The notes under the pieces are model-generated. The model was given only the letters and a program-made list of their open reading frames with translations. It ran no database searches and was not told where the DNA came from. The translations under genes and the position numbers were made by a program. From NCBI RefSeq assembly GCF_963678635.1, contig NC_087063.1, positions 43,538,759 through 43,602,758 of the forward strand: a stretch of DNA of 64,000 nt, read 5' to 3'. Positions 12,051-24,791 of the stretch are shown here, one piece after another. Position 1 is the stretch's first letter. Each line of letters opens with the position of its first letter. Source of the DNA: Symsagittifera roscoffensis (Eukaryota; Xenacoelomorpha; Acoela; Convolutidae).

Positions 12051-14304
12051 CACCGTCTTTTTCATTCCGGCAGAAAAATATGAAGCGTCGGGTCACCTTT
12101 TAGCGTTTTGTCCTCTGACGTAAAGATGGAAGTTTCATAGAAAAAATATATCGAACTAATGTAGGTGCAGAAAGTGATTTTGTACTTTACTGAACAATTC
12201 AAACAAACATGCTGAACGTTTTACTAAAATCTCTTTTTTTTATGCATCTGAGCACTTCAGTTTTTCAATTTTTTCTATCAGGTTTTTAAAGGAGTGTGCA
12301 GCAATTTCAGCTCCCCAATACTACCAACTTCTACTTGAGAAATTACGGAAAAAACGCTCTGAGAACGCCTTGTTTTCTCCGATGTTAGACGCGCTAGAAA
12401 TTGGTGGAAAAAGTCCACGTATTTTTTTAGAGCAATACTTTTCTCCAAAACAGAAAAATTTTATTTTTTCTTCTTCTCCCACGAGATCTTTGTTAGTGCT
12501 TTCAACAAATTGAGACCCGCCGCCATTTGATTCACAAAAAAAAGTTGTTGAAAATTTGGTGAATAATTTTGTCGGGTCGGAAATATTTGGAAAAAAAAGA
12601 AACTTTTTTCCTCTGTATGCTTTAATAATTGGTCTATTAATTTCATGTATGACTCAATTATCAGCGGTGAAAATTAAATACTCTCCGGCTGAAACTCATA
12701 GTTTGTGAATATTCTACTACTCAAAAGTTTTTCGAGACCAGTTAATGGGCATTTGCAACAATAAGGGCGTTGCCCTGATACGAACAGTCTTATTTTCGTA
12801 TATAAAGCTACAAAAAATTTAATGGAGATTATTTGGCAGGTATATCAAATCAAAAGTTTCAACAGATTTACAACCTGACGAATATAAATCTCAAAATGAA
12901 ACATTACTATTATCAAGTCACCGCAAGCGATATCAAAACAGTTTAATTCACCTTATTCTTTTTATTTGCACGGAAAAGTATCTCAATTGGATTAAAATCT
13001 TGATTGTAAGCTGACTATCACAAACTCTTCTAAAGTAAAATTCAGCGGGACGCTCAAAAGTCTGATATTTTTATGCAGGTTGAGTTTTCGTGTAGGAATA
13101 ATTGATAAACAAAATAAAACTTCTTCAATTTGTTGTTTCCATTCAGGCTGATTTTCTCTGTGGACATGATGCTTGGATAACAGACAATTTTAAGTAATGA
13201 TTTCGATGCAGGTTGAACTGCTAATTTTGATGTCGGAAAAAAAAATACTTTTGATACGGGCATAGTTTGATTTCAGGAGTAACCAATAAAGTTGACTCAA
13301 AGTATATTTTCAGAATTTTCTTATAGTTGACGGGAAAAGAACGGACTCGTTGTTCATGGACGCGGTAATGCAAACGGACTCAAACGTGAAATGAGATTCA
13401 GTGCAGGTTTTGTTGCCGGATAAAAATGCTGATTTTGCTACAGGAAAAACTTGAAAATTAGTTTATTTTTGAAACATTTTATCAGTAATGTATAATTAGA
13501 GATTAAATCAAAGTATCATTTTTATTTTTCATAGCAGTGGTAGATGTTGGAGGTAAATAGGGGGCCTGCTGCCCCTATGTTTTAAGATAGGGAATAGAAC
13601 ATCCAGTCAGCAGGCTATGTATTAAGATGGGGAATAGGTTTCCCAATATTTTAAGATAGGGAAGAGAATTGGTAAGGTTTCATGGTTTATGTCATGATGA
13701 GAGAATGCTAAGAAAACGGAATTTTTTTGGATTTTGTGTAAAATTGTCTGTTTTTTTCGCAAGAATCTCGACGCGCATTACCTAATCGGTAGTTATCAAT
13801 GAAAATTTACGTGTAGATTGTGGAAAGAAGGTACTATATTATGTTTTTCGTTTCATGGTGCTTCAATGGAACTAATTTTTGCATAAAAAATTCTTAGATT
13901 AGGTTTTTTATCAATATAACAGAAAAGTTTTCAAAAAACATGATTACATCTAATTTGAGCAACACTTAATTTGTTTTAAATGGACTACTTATGCTCGACC
14001 AAGATGAAATCTGCTGAAACTATGAAAATCAATTTTTTCAGAAAAAAAAATTAAAATAAATTATAAAAACACTGCGTCCTATTTGAAGGTTACCGCAATT
14101 TCATTTCAATTTACATTTTGTTATTATAATAGCGATATAAAATCACATCATATAATTTTTTACTACATCAGACCGATAATTGTTGGTTCAAAGGATTTGT
14201 ATGATTTCCATCATCTTGAACTTGTCTCTGTAGATAAAATTGATTAAGACCTTTCTTTGTCTGCTTATAAGTAGCAACTATAAGATTTACGGTTCTTAAT
14301 CCTT

Positions 14305-17300
14305 TTAAATAGTTGTTAAGTTTATTTTTTTATCGAGTACGCTCCTGTACTTTGACATGAATTCGTCTCCAGAATCTTGTCGAACTCGTTTGTTCAAAGC
14401 TTTATTAATGAGTTTGAGTTTATCTGATTTGTTGTCCTTTACATCACAGAGTTTGTCAAAGAAATTATAGTAAAGTTCCAACATTCTCAGTTTTGCATAC
14501 TGAAGTACGAAAAATTCATTAATGATGGGCTCTCGGTGCTCATTAGATAGTTTCATCAACTCCCCCTCACTCCCCCTTCAACAACTCCCCCTCATCAACT
14601 ACCCCTCATCAACTACCCCTCAACAACTCCGCAAATAGTTGTTTTCAACAACTCCCCCTCAAACTGAACACAGTCTTTTTCAACCGTGTTCAGTTTTTTG
14701 AGTAAGGGTTCATTGATTCCATTATGGGTTGTTTCATCTTTGAGACATTTCGTGATTGTATGTCTGGATCTATCCATGTTCTGATATACATGGAAGGAAT
14801 CACCCAGAAGTTTCATTGTTTCTGCTAAAACTCCTGATTTACGATATTCATTTCCTTTTTTTCTAGCAGCAATCAATGATTAACGAAATTATTGAAACCT
14901 TTTCTGGGATGATACTTAACAAAACGGTAAATTTTGGTGCATTGCAAGCCAAGCTCCAAATAGAAATTGAACGGAGGCTTTATAATTGTTCCAGTTTCTA
15001 GCTTGAAGCTAGATATCAGCATTCTCTAAGGATGTTTCAACATATCGTTCTTAAATGCATAGTTTTTCATGTAATTTCCAGTATCGCTTCTCCGAACTTC
15101 AGTGTTTTGAGCAGTGGAGAAAAACTGGCAAATTTTGGCTTTTTTTGCACTGAACATATCCAAAAAGAGGTTCATCTTTTTTTTGGTAGTAGGGTGTCTG
15201 TAGAAACAGGTCTTTTGTAAGGGGAGTGGGTTGCGGTTTTGAAACTAATCAACGGTTTTGAAACTTTCCACCACTCACACTCCCAAGTTTCTTTCTTCTA
15301 CATTGTATCTTTTCTCCTTTATGTACTCCCGTCTCATATCATCAACCGCTCTCTTCTTATTACCTTGTTCAATATCTTGATTTGTTAAGAAGAGACGAGC
15401 TTCTTGACAGGAAGAGAAGGGGTAGTAACATTCCATTGCTTCGGATACTGTTTTACGGTGATAATGGTAACCATCCACATTAAAACGGTCAATTTTGTTC
15501 TGTTTTTTTTTCAGGAATGAAAAATCTCTCATTTTTGCGTTCTGTTCTTTGTTCCTGTTTGAAAAACTTGACCATATTCTCAAAATTGCGCGGGATCGGT
15601 TATGTCTAGATTTAAACATCTGCATATCGGTGTCAAACTGCCATCTCGTGTACAGTCCTGGCATATCTTGACACTCAGTATGAGTGAGGCTGGCTTGCAT
15701 CAATTCCATTGGTCGAGTTATATATGTTTTTTGAGTTTCTGATGGATGTATTGTCAACTACAGCTTTTTGGGTATACAATCGAAGGACCACCGGTCATGT
15801 CTTTTCTTATTTTTTCACACAAATCTTTATCATTTTCGCAAAATGGATAAAATTTATAAATTGTAGATTTGTTTAGTTTAATGTTTGCTCGATTCGGAAG
15901 TGCCAGTCCAAACTTTAACATACCAGTTCCTCTGATATGGTAAAACTGAATCATTTTTTGCTTTGCCTCGATGGTCTAGTTGTTCTACCACTAAAAAAAG
16001 TTTTTGAACAGAGTCAATCCGTTATTCTTCCAAGCCTCTTGTTAGTGTTGTAATTAACCAAACCAGATGGGGTACAGACCTAATTTAAAACTTTTTTAGC
16101 GCTTATTGCTCATCAAGCCCATTTTTCATCAATTCTCATAGTCTTCAAAGTCTTTGTCCAACGGATTGTTAGTTTAGGTTTACTGAAAACGGCTTCATAC
16201 GGTGGCAATTCGGGAAAATCAAGTTCGTCTGGGTTGTCAAACCAGTCATAAGGGAAGAATCTTAAGGGAAGAGTCCAGAGTTGTTGCTCCACCGATAAAC
16301 TCCATTGTGTCGAGAAATTGTACATCTCAAAACTTGAAAAGTATAAAATCTTTCGCTTTTTGATAACTGATGTTTCTTGTTCTTCATCGGGAATCAAATA
16401 GGGTATTAGGTATGACTTGATAAAATCAAATCTTATCTGCCGCTGTTGAATCCAAAAACAGGCAAAATAATCACTTATCTCTCCAGATGTTGTTTCGAAT
16501 ACATCAGCTGCTTTTTTGAATTGTCAAAAACTGGGCTGATGTATCTGCTTCTTCCGAGTCTTCAACGCACTCCTCTTGGTACTCAAATTTTTTACTCGAA
16601 TATTTCTCCTCGCTCATTCAACTATTCAGCTGATCAAAGATCTTTTTTATTTGTTCATTGACAGCTACTTCAAAATCTTGAAATTTTGTTTTCTTCTGCA
16701 GCTTGCTTTTCTCAGCCAAAAGTTCGACAAGGCTGACAAAGTCAAAAATCAAGTTCTGTGGACCCTTGTTCTACAAAAAGATGGGCTCATCTATAAAAAT
16801 TGATGATCTAGAGATCGAAGTTGGAACATGTTTTCCAATTCAGGTTGTAGTTTGTATCTCCTTTAGTTCTTCTGTAGAAACACAATTCGACTCAAGGTCA
16901 AAAAAGATAGTCAAAATAGATTCTTAAAGAGATTTTGTTTAGTCAGAGAATGGAAGATTGAGTCCTTCTAGCTAATCAAATAAGGTTTTGCGAATATCTT
17001 GCACAATATTTGGTTATATATGTCTCCCTCGATCCTTACATCTCAGAAGATGTTTGTTGAGAAACTTAGATCTTTTGAAGAAAGCATCACAACTAGGACA
17101 CAGGAAACACTGGAAAAAGCTATCTACATCATTTTTATGAGTGATATGATTGTTGAATCTAAACAATTTAACTGTTATGTCAAACTTTACAATATTTCGT
17201 CGAGCTAACTCTCCTACATAATCGCCTTCTCGGATATCGAAATCGTATTTAAAGATGTTTCTTCGCACAATTTCTTCGACAACAGGTAAGTCTTCTACAA

Positions 17301-17427
17301 AAACTCCGCGACAACTGCTAGGATCACGACGACAATTTGTTATGAGTTCAGTAACGTATCTAGAAGTGTCCGAGTCGAGATCATTGTGTCCATTCATGTA
17401 CATAGCCAATGCGCGGTAAAGAAACAA
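14305..17427 (-). pseudogene. Polinton/adintovirus-type DNA polymerase B, dead copy 1
   Basis: Minus-strand fragments in several frames line up in order with the protein-primed family-B DNA polymerases of Polinton/adintovirus elements. In order: an N-terminal region ending in a CPSC..FF zinc-finger-like motif (17,014-17,427); the 3'-5' exonuclease region with FDLES, broken by stops (about 16,400-16,960); a FFPYDWFD/LPPYEA block (16,113-16,397); a GGPSIVY block (15,754-15,954); the palm and a KIDRFNVDGYHYH block (15,275-15,757); and a MDRSRHT block (14,613-14,876). The catalytic GIDAS motif reads only in a shifted frame near 15,690. The KLL.NS.YG motif is KLLGDSFHV. The DTDS-containing segment is absent between LCDV and DKLKL in 14,305-14,559. 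It cannot encode an active polymerase. Family assignment rests on recognition, not on a search. Confidence 0.78.
14556..14660. repeat. Short CAACTCCCCCTCAT minisatellite inside polymerase remnant
   Basis: Imperfect tandem copies of a C-rich CAACTCCCCCTCAT/CAACTACCCCTCAT unit sit between the two 3' blocks of the polymerase pseudogene and interrupt its frame. An identical stretch is at 20,103-20,207 in the second copy, so it predates the 5.5-kb duplication. Confidence 0.8.
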
Positions 17428-17605
17428 CTGATCTGTGTATGGTTACTTGTCTCTGTTAGATAACAGACAATTAACTTGCAAAATTCGTAGTAAAGACTCA
17501 GGTAGGACAAACCCCGGACATCCCATTGGGATGTTTTTGAGCAAAGCAGAAAAAATGGCAATGTTAGTAATCAGCTTGAATCGTTACCGTGTGTTTTTAT
17601 CAAGT

Positions 17606-17884
17606 CTACTTTAGTATACAGCAAATGGAATTTTTCAAACAACAAATTGTTTTTATGGGCGTAAAAAAGATCACCAGTCTTAATAATTTGAAGGAGAATT
17701 CCCGGTGAGAATTGATGACTTTGGTTTCCAACTTGGACATTTTGAAGTTGAATACCTTATTTCTCTCATTTTCCATTTCTGTAATCGTAACAAAATGATG
17801 ACAATCATTTAGCTTCACTTTGAGTTTCTCTCCATCTTCCTCTTCTTCCTCCACAATCTTGTTCAAACCCGCTAACAGTATCAC
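17606..17884 (-). pseudogene. Acidic fragment upstream of polymerase remnant, copy 1
   Basis: A 92-codon minus-strand frame starts with an EEEEED acidic run and has a HHFVTITEMENERNKVFNF stretch. It lies about 180 bp upstream of the polymerase remnant on the same strand. It may be the eroded N-terminal end of the same gene, or an adjacent gene of the same element. I do not recognise a domain. An identical copy is at 23,153-23,431. Confidence 0.3.
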
Positions 17885-19851
17885 TAGGTTTCCGTTGTTT
17901 CACTCCATGATCTTTTCTTCAAAGTTGTTGGAGAGAGTAGTAACTTGGGATTTCTTGTTCACAAGAAGAGCAAACCACCGAATGCTTAGAACTTGGTTGA
18001 GCATGCTTATTGGCCAAATGATAGTTCAATTATTGTTGATTGTAATTAAAATATCTTGAATCAGGACAAAAAATCACTCATTTAGAACATTTTTTAGAAA
18101 ATTTGGTGAATAATTTTGTCGGGTCGGAAATATTTGGAAAAAAAAGAAACTTTTTTCCTCTGTATGCTTTAATAATTGGTCTATTAATTTCATGTATGAC
18201 TCAATTATCAGCGGTGAAAATTAAATACTCTCCGGCTGAAACTCATAGTTTGTGAATATTCTACTACTCAAAAGTTTTTCGAGACCAGTTAATGGGCATT
18301 TGCAACAATAGGGGCGTTGCCCTGATACGAACAGTCTTATTTTCGTATATAAAGCTACAAAAAATTTAATGGAGATTATTTGGCAGGTATATCAAATCAA
18401 AAGTTTCAACAGATTTACAACCTGACGAATATAAATCTCAAAATGAAACATTACTATTATCAAGTCACCGCAAGCGATATCAAAACAGTTTAATTCACCT
18501 TATTCTTTTTATTTGCACGGAAAAGTATCTCAATTGGATTAAAATCTTGATTGTAAGCTGACTATCACAAACTCTTCTAAAGTAAAATTCAGCGGGACGC
18601 TCAAAAGTCTGATATTTTTATGCAGGTTGAGTTTTCGTGTAGGAATAATTGATAAACAAAATAAAACTTCTTCAATTTGTTGTTTCCATTCAGGCTGATT
18701 TTCTCTGTGGACATGATGCTTGGATAACAGACAATTTTAAGTAATGATTTCGATGCAGGTTGAACTGCTAATTTTGATGTCGGAAAAAAAAATACTTTTG
18801 ATACGGGCATAGTTTGATTTCAGGAGTAACCAATAAAGTTGACTCAAAGTATATTTTCAGAATTTTCTTATAGTTGACGGGAAAAGAACGGACTCGTTGT
18901 TCATGGACGCGGTAATGCAAACGGACTCAAACGTGAAATGAGATTCAGTGCAGGTTTTGTTGCCGGATAAAAATGCTGATTTTGCTACAGGAAAAACTTG
19001 AAAATTAGTTTATTTTTGAAACATTTTATCAGTAATGTATAATTAGAGATTAAATCAAAGTATCATTTTTATTTTTCATAGCAGTGGTAGATGTTGGAGG
19101 TAAATAGGGGGCCTGCTGCCCCTATGTTTTAAGATAGGGAATAGAACATCCAGTCAGCAGGCTATGTATTAAGATGGGGAATAGGTTTCCCAATATTTTA
19201 AGATAGGGAAGAGAATTGGTAAGGTTTCATGGTTTATGTCATGATGAGAGAATGCTAAGAAAACGGAATTTTTTTGGATTTTGTGTAAAATTGTCTGTTT
19301 TTTTCGCAAGAATCTCGACGCGCATTACCTAATCGGTAGTTATCAATGAAAATTTACGTGTAGATTGTGGAAAGAAGGTACTATATTATGTTTTTCGTTT
19401 CATGGTGCTTCAATGGAACTAATTTTTGCATAAAAAATTCTTAGATTAGGTTTTTTATCAATATAACAGAAAAGTTTTCAAAAAACATGATTACATCTAA
19501 TTTGAGCAACACTTAATTTGTTTTAAATGGACTACTTATGCTCGACCAAGATGAAATCTGCTGAAACTATGAAAATCAATTTTTTCAGAAAAAAAAATTA
19601 AAATAAATTATAAAAACACTGCGTCCTATTTGAAGGTTACCGCAATTTCATTTCAATTTACATTTTGTTATTATAATAGCGATATAAAATCACATCATAT
19701 AATTTTTTACTACATCAGACCGATAATTGTTGGTTCAAAGGATTTGTATGATTTCCATCATCTTGAACTTGTCTCTGTAGATAAAATTGATTAAGACCTT
19801 TCTTTGTCTGCTTATAAGTAGCAACTATAAGATTTACGGTTCTTAATCCTT

Positions 19852-22800
19852 TTAAATAGTTGTTAAGTTTATTTTTTTATCGAGTACGCTCCTGTACTTT
19901 GACATGAATTCGTCTCCAGAATCTTGTCGAACTCGTTTGTTCAAAGCTTTATTAATGAGTTTGAGTTTATCTGATTTGTTGTCCTTTACATCACAGAGTT
20001 TGTCAAAGAAATTATAGTAAAGTTCCAACATTCTCAGTTTTGCATACTGAAGTACGAAAAATTCATTAATGATGGGCTCTCGGTGCTCATTAGATAGTTT
20101 CATCAACTCCCCCTCACTCCCCCTTCAACAACTCCCCCTCATCAACTACCCCTCATCAACTACCCCTCAACAACTCCGCAAATAGTTGTTTTCAACAACT
20201 CCCCCTCAAACTGAACACAGTCTTTTTCAACCGTGTTCAGTTTTTTGAGTAAGGGTTCATTGATTCCATTATGGGTTGTTTCATCTTTGAGACATTTCGT
20301 GATTGTATGTCTGGATCTATCCATGTTCTGATATACATGGAAGGAATCACCCAGAAGTTTCATTGTTTCTGCTAAAACTCCTGATTTACGATATTCATTT
20401 CCTTTTTTTCTAGCAGCAATCAATGATTAACGAAATTATTGAAACCTTTTCTGGGATGATACTTAACAAAACGGTAAATTTTGGTGCATTGCAAGCCAAG
20501 CTCCAAATAGAAATTGAACGGAGGCTTTATAATTGTTCCAGTTTCTAGCTTGAAGCTAGATATCAGCATTCTCTAAGGATGTTTCAACATATCGTTCTTA
20601 AATGCATAGTTTTTCATGTAATTTCCAGTATCGCTTCTCCGAACTTCAGTGTTTTGAGCAGTGGAGAAAAACTGGCAAATTTTGGCTTTTTTTGCACTGA
20701 ACATATCCAAAAAGAGGTTCATCTTTTTTTTGGTAGTAGGGTGTCTGTAGAAACAGGTCTTTTGTAAGGGGAGTGGGTTGCGGTTTTGAAACTAATCAAC
20801 GGTTTTGAAACTTTCCACCACTCACACTCCCAAGTTTCTTTCTTCTACATTGTATCTTTTCTCCTTTATGTACTCCCGTCTCATATCATCAACCGCTCTC
20901 TTCTTATTACCTTGTTCAATATCTTGATTTGTTAAGAAGAGACGAGCTTCTTGACAGGAAGAGAAGGGGTAGTAACATTCCATTGCTTCGGATACTGTTT
21001 TACGGTGATAATGGTAACCATCCACATTAAAACGGTCAATTTTGTTCTGTTTTTTTTTCAGGAATGAAAAATCTCTCATTTTTGCGTTCTGTTCTTTGTT
21101 CCTGTTTGAAAAACTTGACCATATTCTCAAAATTGCGCGGGATCGGTTATGTCTAGATTTAAACATCTGCATATCGGTGTCAAACTGCCATCTCGTGTAC
21201 AGTCCTGGCATATCTTGACACTCAGTATGAGTGAGGCTGGCTTGCATCAATTCCATTGGTCGAGTTATATATGTTTTTTGAGTTTCTGATGGATGTATTG
21301 TCAACTACAGCTTTTTGGGTATACAATCGAAGGACCACCGGTCATGTCTTTTCTTATTTTTTCACACAAATCTTTATCATTTTCGCAAAATGGATAAAAT
21401 TTATAAATTGTAGATTTGTTTAGTTTAATGTTTGCTCGATTCGGAAGTGCCAGTCCAAACTTTAACATACCAGTTCCTCTGATATGGTAAAACTGAATCA
21501 TTTTTTGCTTTGCCTCGATGGTCTAGTTGTTCTACCACTAAAAAAAGTTTTTGAACAGAGTCAATCCGTTATTCTTCCAAGCCTCTTGTTAGTGTTGTAA
21601 TTAACCAAACCAGATGGGGTACAGACCTAATTTAAAACTTTTTTAGCGCTTATTGCTCATCAAGCCCATTTTTCATCAATTCTCATAGTCTTCAAAGTCT
21701 TTGTCCAACGGATTGTTAGTTTAGGTTTACTGAAAACGGCTTCATACGGTGGCAATTCGGGAAAATCAAGTTCGTCTGGGTTGTCAAACCAGTCATAAGG
21801 GAAGAATCTTAAGGGAAGAGTCCAGAGTTGTTGCTCCACCGATAAACTCCATTGTGTCGAGAAATTGTACATCTCAAAACTTGAAAAGTATAAAATCTTT
21901 CGCTTTTTGATAACTGATGTTTCTTGTTCTTCATCGGGAATCAAATAGGGTATTAGGTATGACTTGATAAAATCAAATCTTATCTGCCGCTGTTGAATCC
22001 AAAAACAGGCAAAATAATCACTTATCTCTCCAGATGTTGTTTCGAATACATCAGCTGCTTTTTTGAATTGTCAAAAACTGGGCTGATGTATCTGCTTCTT
22101 CCGAGTCTTCAACGCACTCCTCTTGGTACTCAAATTTTTTACTCGAATATTTCTCCTCGCTCATTCAACTATTCAGCTGATCAAAGATCTTTTTTATTTG
22201 TTCATTGACAGCTACTTCAAAATCTTGAAATTTTGTTTTCTTCTGCAGCTTGCTTTTCTCAGCCAAAAGTTCGACAAGGCTGACAAAGTCAAAAATCAAG
22301 TTCTGTGGACCCTTGTTCTACAAAAAGATGGGCTCATCTATAAAAATTGATGATCTAGAGATCGAAGTTGGAACATGTTTTCCAATTCAGGTTGTAGTTT
22401 GTATCTCCTTTAGTTCTTCTGTAGAAACACAATTCGACTCAAGGTCAAAAAAGATAGTCAAAATAGATTCTTAAAGAGATTTTGTTTAGTCAGAGAATGG
22501 AAGATTGAGTCCTTCTAGCTAATCAAATAAGGTTTTGCGAATATCTTGCACAATATTTGGTTATATATGTCTCCCTCGATCCTTACATCTCAGAAGATGT
22601 TTGTTGAGAAACTTAGATCTTTTGAAGAAAGCATCACAACTAGGACACAGGAAACACTGGAAAAAGCTATCTACATCATTTTTATGAGTGATATGATTGT
22701 TGAATCTAAACAATTTAACTGTTATGTCAAACTTTACAATATTTCGTCGAGCTAACTCTCCTACATAATCGCCTTCTCGGATATCGAAATCGTATTTAAA

Positions 22801-22974
22801 GATGTTTCTTCGCACAATTTCTTCGACAACAGGTAAGTCTTCTACAAAAACTCCGCGACAACTGCTAGGATCACGACGACAATTTGTTATGAGTTCAGTA
22901 ACGTATCTAGAAGTGTCCGAGTCGAGATCATTGTGTCCATTCATGTACATAGCCAATGCGCGGTAAAGAAACAA
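19852..22974 (-). pseudogene. Polinton/adintovirus-type DNA polymerase B, dead copy 2
   Basis: All fragments of the first remnant recur here with identical translations, in blocks at 22,561-22,974, 21,660-21,944, 21,301-21,501, 20,822-21,304, 20,160-20,423 and 19,852-20,106. It has the same frameshifts, the same altered motif B and the same loss of the DTDS segment. The inactivation therefore happened before the duplication. No other Polinton gene (integrase, capsid, packaging ATPase, protease) is recognisable in either copy. Confidence 0.78.
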
Positions 22975-23152
22975 CTGATCTGTGTATGGTTACTTGTCTC
23001 TGTTAGATAAAAGACAATTAACTTGCAAAATTCGTAGTAAAGACTCAGGTAGGACAAACCCCGGACATCCCATTGGGATGTTTTTGAGCAAAGCAGAAAA
23101 AATGGCAATGTTAGTAATCAGCTTGAATCGTTACCGTGTGTTTTTATCAAGT

Positions 23153-23431
23153 CTACTTTAGTATACAGCAAATGGAATTTTTCAAACAACAAATTGTTTT
23201 TATGGGCGTAAAAAAGATCACCAGTCTTAATAATTTGAAGGAGAATTCCCGGTGAGAATTGATGACTTTGGTTTCCAACTTGGACATTTTGAAGTTGAAT
23301 ACCTTATTTCTCTCATTTTCCATTTCTGTAATCGTAACAAAATGATGACAATCATTTAGCTTCACTTTGAGTTTCTCTCCATCTTCCTCTTCTTCCTCCA
23401 CAATCTTGTTCAAACCCGCTAACAGTATCAC
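23153..23431 (-). pseudogene. Acidic fragment upstream of polymerase remnant, copy 2
   Basis: Identical in translation to 17,606-17,884 and in the same position relative to the polymerase remnant. Unrecognised; possibly the N-terminal part of the same dead gene. Confidence 0.3.
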
Positions 23432-23642
23432 TAGGTTTCCGTTGTTTCACTCCATGATCTTTTCTTCAAAGTTGTTGGAGAGAGTAGTAACTTGGGATTT
23501 CTTGTTCACAAGAAGAGCAAACCACCGAATGCTTAGAACTTGGTTGAGCATGCTTATTGGCCAAATGATAGTTCAATTATTGTTGATTGTAATTAAAATA
23601 TCTTGAATCAGGACAAAAAATCACTCATTTAGAACATTTTTT

Positions 23643-24190
23643 TTCAAGTGTCGAGCTGTATCAGATCTGCTATACTCTTTGCTACAGTCTTCACAATTCA
23701 CTTTTTTCAATAAAAACAGGCATTATCCTAAGAAATGGAAACATTAAACTAGGACATAAGAAATGTTCTAAGATTAGTAGTTTATATTAACAATTAAAAA
23801 AAGAAATAACTTCCTTTTTCTTTTGCGCAGTAACAAATTGTAAAGAATGGAAGTTAAATTAAATTGAATGTTTCTGATTGGCAGTTAAAACGACGATTTA
23901 ATCCAAAAAAAGTGTCTTTACACTAACAATGACGTCATCGCCTACGCAATTATCCTTTTATCATGATGACGTCATGTATTTTAAATAATTGGCGTCAACA
24001 CCTACGCAAATCAAATCTCATTTTATCGCGATGACCCAGCTCCTATTTTAGAAGTGACTTCTTTGCCCACTTAAATTTTCTTTGATGTAATTGACGTCAT
24101 TGCATGCACAAGTTTCCTTCTCAGACGGAAGTCTTAGAATTTTCCAGAAAATTATTCAACCAATCAGACCTCAGCAATTTTCAGAGATAA
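23643..24190. other. Spacer with three TGACGTCA sites
   Basis: There is no gene here. Three perfect TGACGTCA palindromes occur at 23,930-23,937, 23,967-23,974 and 24,092-24,099, with a fourth degenerate unit (TGGCGTCAACACCTACGCAA) near 23,991. The shared context (CGTCA.C.CCTACGCAA then TTTTATC..GATGA) shows a decayed tandem repeat of roughly 60 bp. The octamer is the binding site of CREB/ATF factors, but the repeat origin is enough to explain the cluster. Confidence 0.55.
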
Positions 24191-24429
24191 ATTTGGATGA
24201 ATAAGTCATTATTTAAAAATCGTCAATTAAAAAAAAATTTGAATTTTTTTGAATTACTTTAGAAGAAAACAAAAAACTTTCCTTGTGGTTTCATTAGTGC
24301 TGAAATAGTTATAAACTCTTTTTTTTTCACAAATTTTTGGACGTTTATGTTATCCGAAATAGTTTTATCTGAGTAAAGGTTTTTATAGGGACAATTACTC
24401 AATCAAAAAGCTTACTTCTACTTCGTGTT

Positions 24430-24791
24430 TTGAGTATCAATGCTGTAAAACTTACGGCTGACAATGAAAAAAATATTCTTTCTGAAAATTTGGAATCAAT
24501 AAAAAAGTCGTATGATAATTTATCAAAGACTCTTTTTGTTCCCTACCCAAAACTCAAATTTGTCAAAACACACCAGCAACGTTCTATATTCATTTGTCTT
24601 TTGAAAGATTTTCAAAGTTAAGAATCCTGCATGATCAGGTTTGGAATGAGATTACCAGAGATTTGTTTCGAAATTTTCTTCAGATTTTATGCTTTCCTCT
24701 CAAAATTACCTCAAAAGAAAAGAACTTGACTATCTACTCAAAAATCAACAATTTTTTCATTAATAACATACAAAACGTTTATTTAATTTGA
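24430..24791 (+). pseudogene. Unrecognised coding-like fragment, unit A
   Basis: Two overlapping plus-strand frames (24,430-24,621 and 24,594-24,791) read as one protein with a frameshift near 24,600. The first holds a TADNEKNILSENLESIKKSY stretch and the second ends NNIQNVYLI. The composition is protein-like, but I recognise no family. The copy at 27,430-27,791 has the same translation. It could be a decayed host exon or a transposon gene. Confidence 0.25.

Larger units (their letters stand above)
12550..18096. repeat. 5,547-bp tandem duplication, copy 1
   Basis: Everything from 12,550 recurs at +5,547 (18,097 onward). Identity starts abruptly at 12,550/18,097 and ends at about 18,095/23,642. 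I noticed only two base differences: A at 12,764 versus G at 18,311, and C at 17,464 versus A at 23,011. The unit contains a dispersed-repeat end (12,661-12,920), a short TTTAAGATAGGGAA triplication (13,560-13,680) and a dead DNA polymerase gene. Near-identity implies a very recent event or an assembly duplication of one locus (for example two haplotypes). Confidence 0.95.
18097..23642. repeat. 5,547-bp tandem duplication, copy 2
   Basis: This is the direct repeat of 12,550-18,096 in the same orientation. It ends in AGAACATTTTT, after which copy 2 continues into unique sequence (TTTCAAGTGTCG). I see no extended microhomology at the junction beyond the shared T-run. Confidence 0.95.

Noticed and set aside
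15960-16000. tRNA-like A-box (CTCGATGGTCTAGTTG)
   Set aside because: No B-box GGTTCGA at the right distance and no cloverleaf; it lies inside the polymerase relic.
16446-17208. Plus-strand frames over the polymerase relic (and the same at 21,993-22,755)
   Set aside because: Antisense to the recognisable minus-strand polymerase blocks; no motif of their own.
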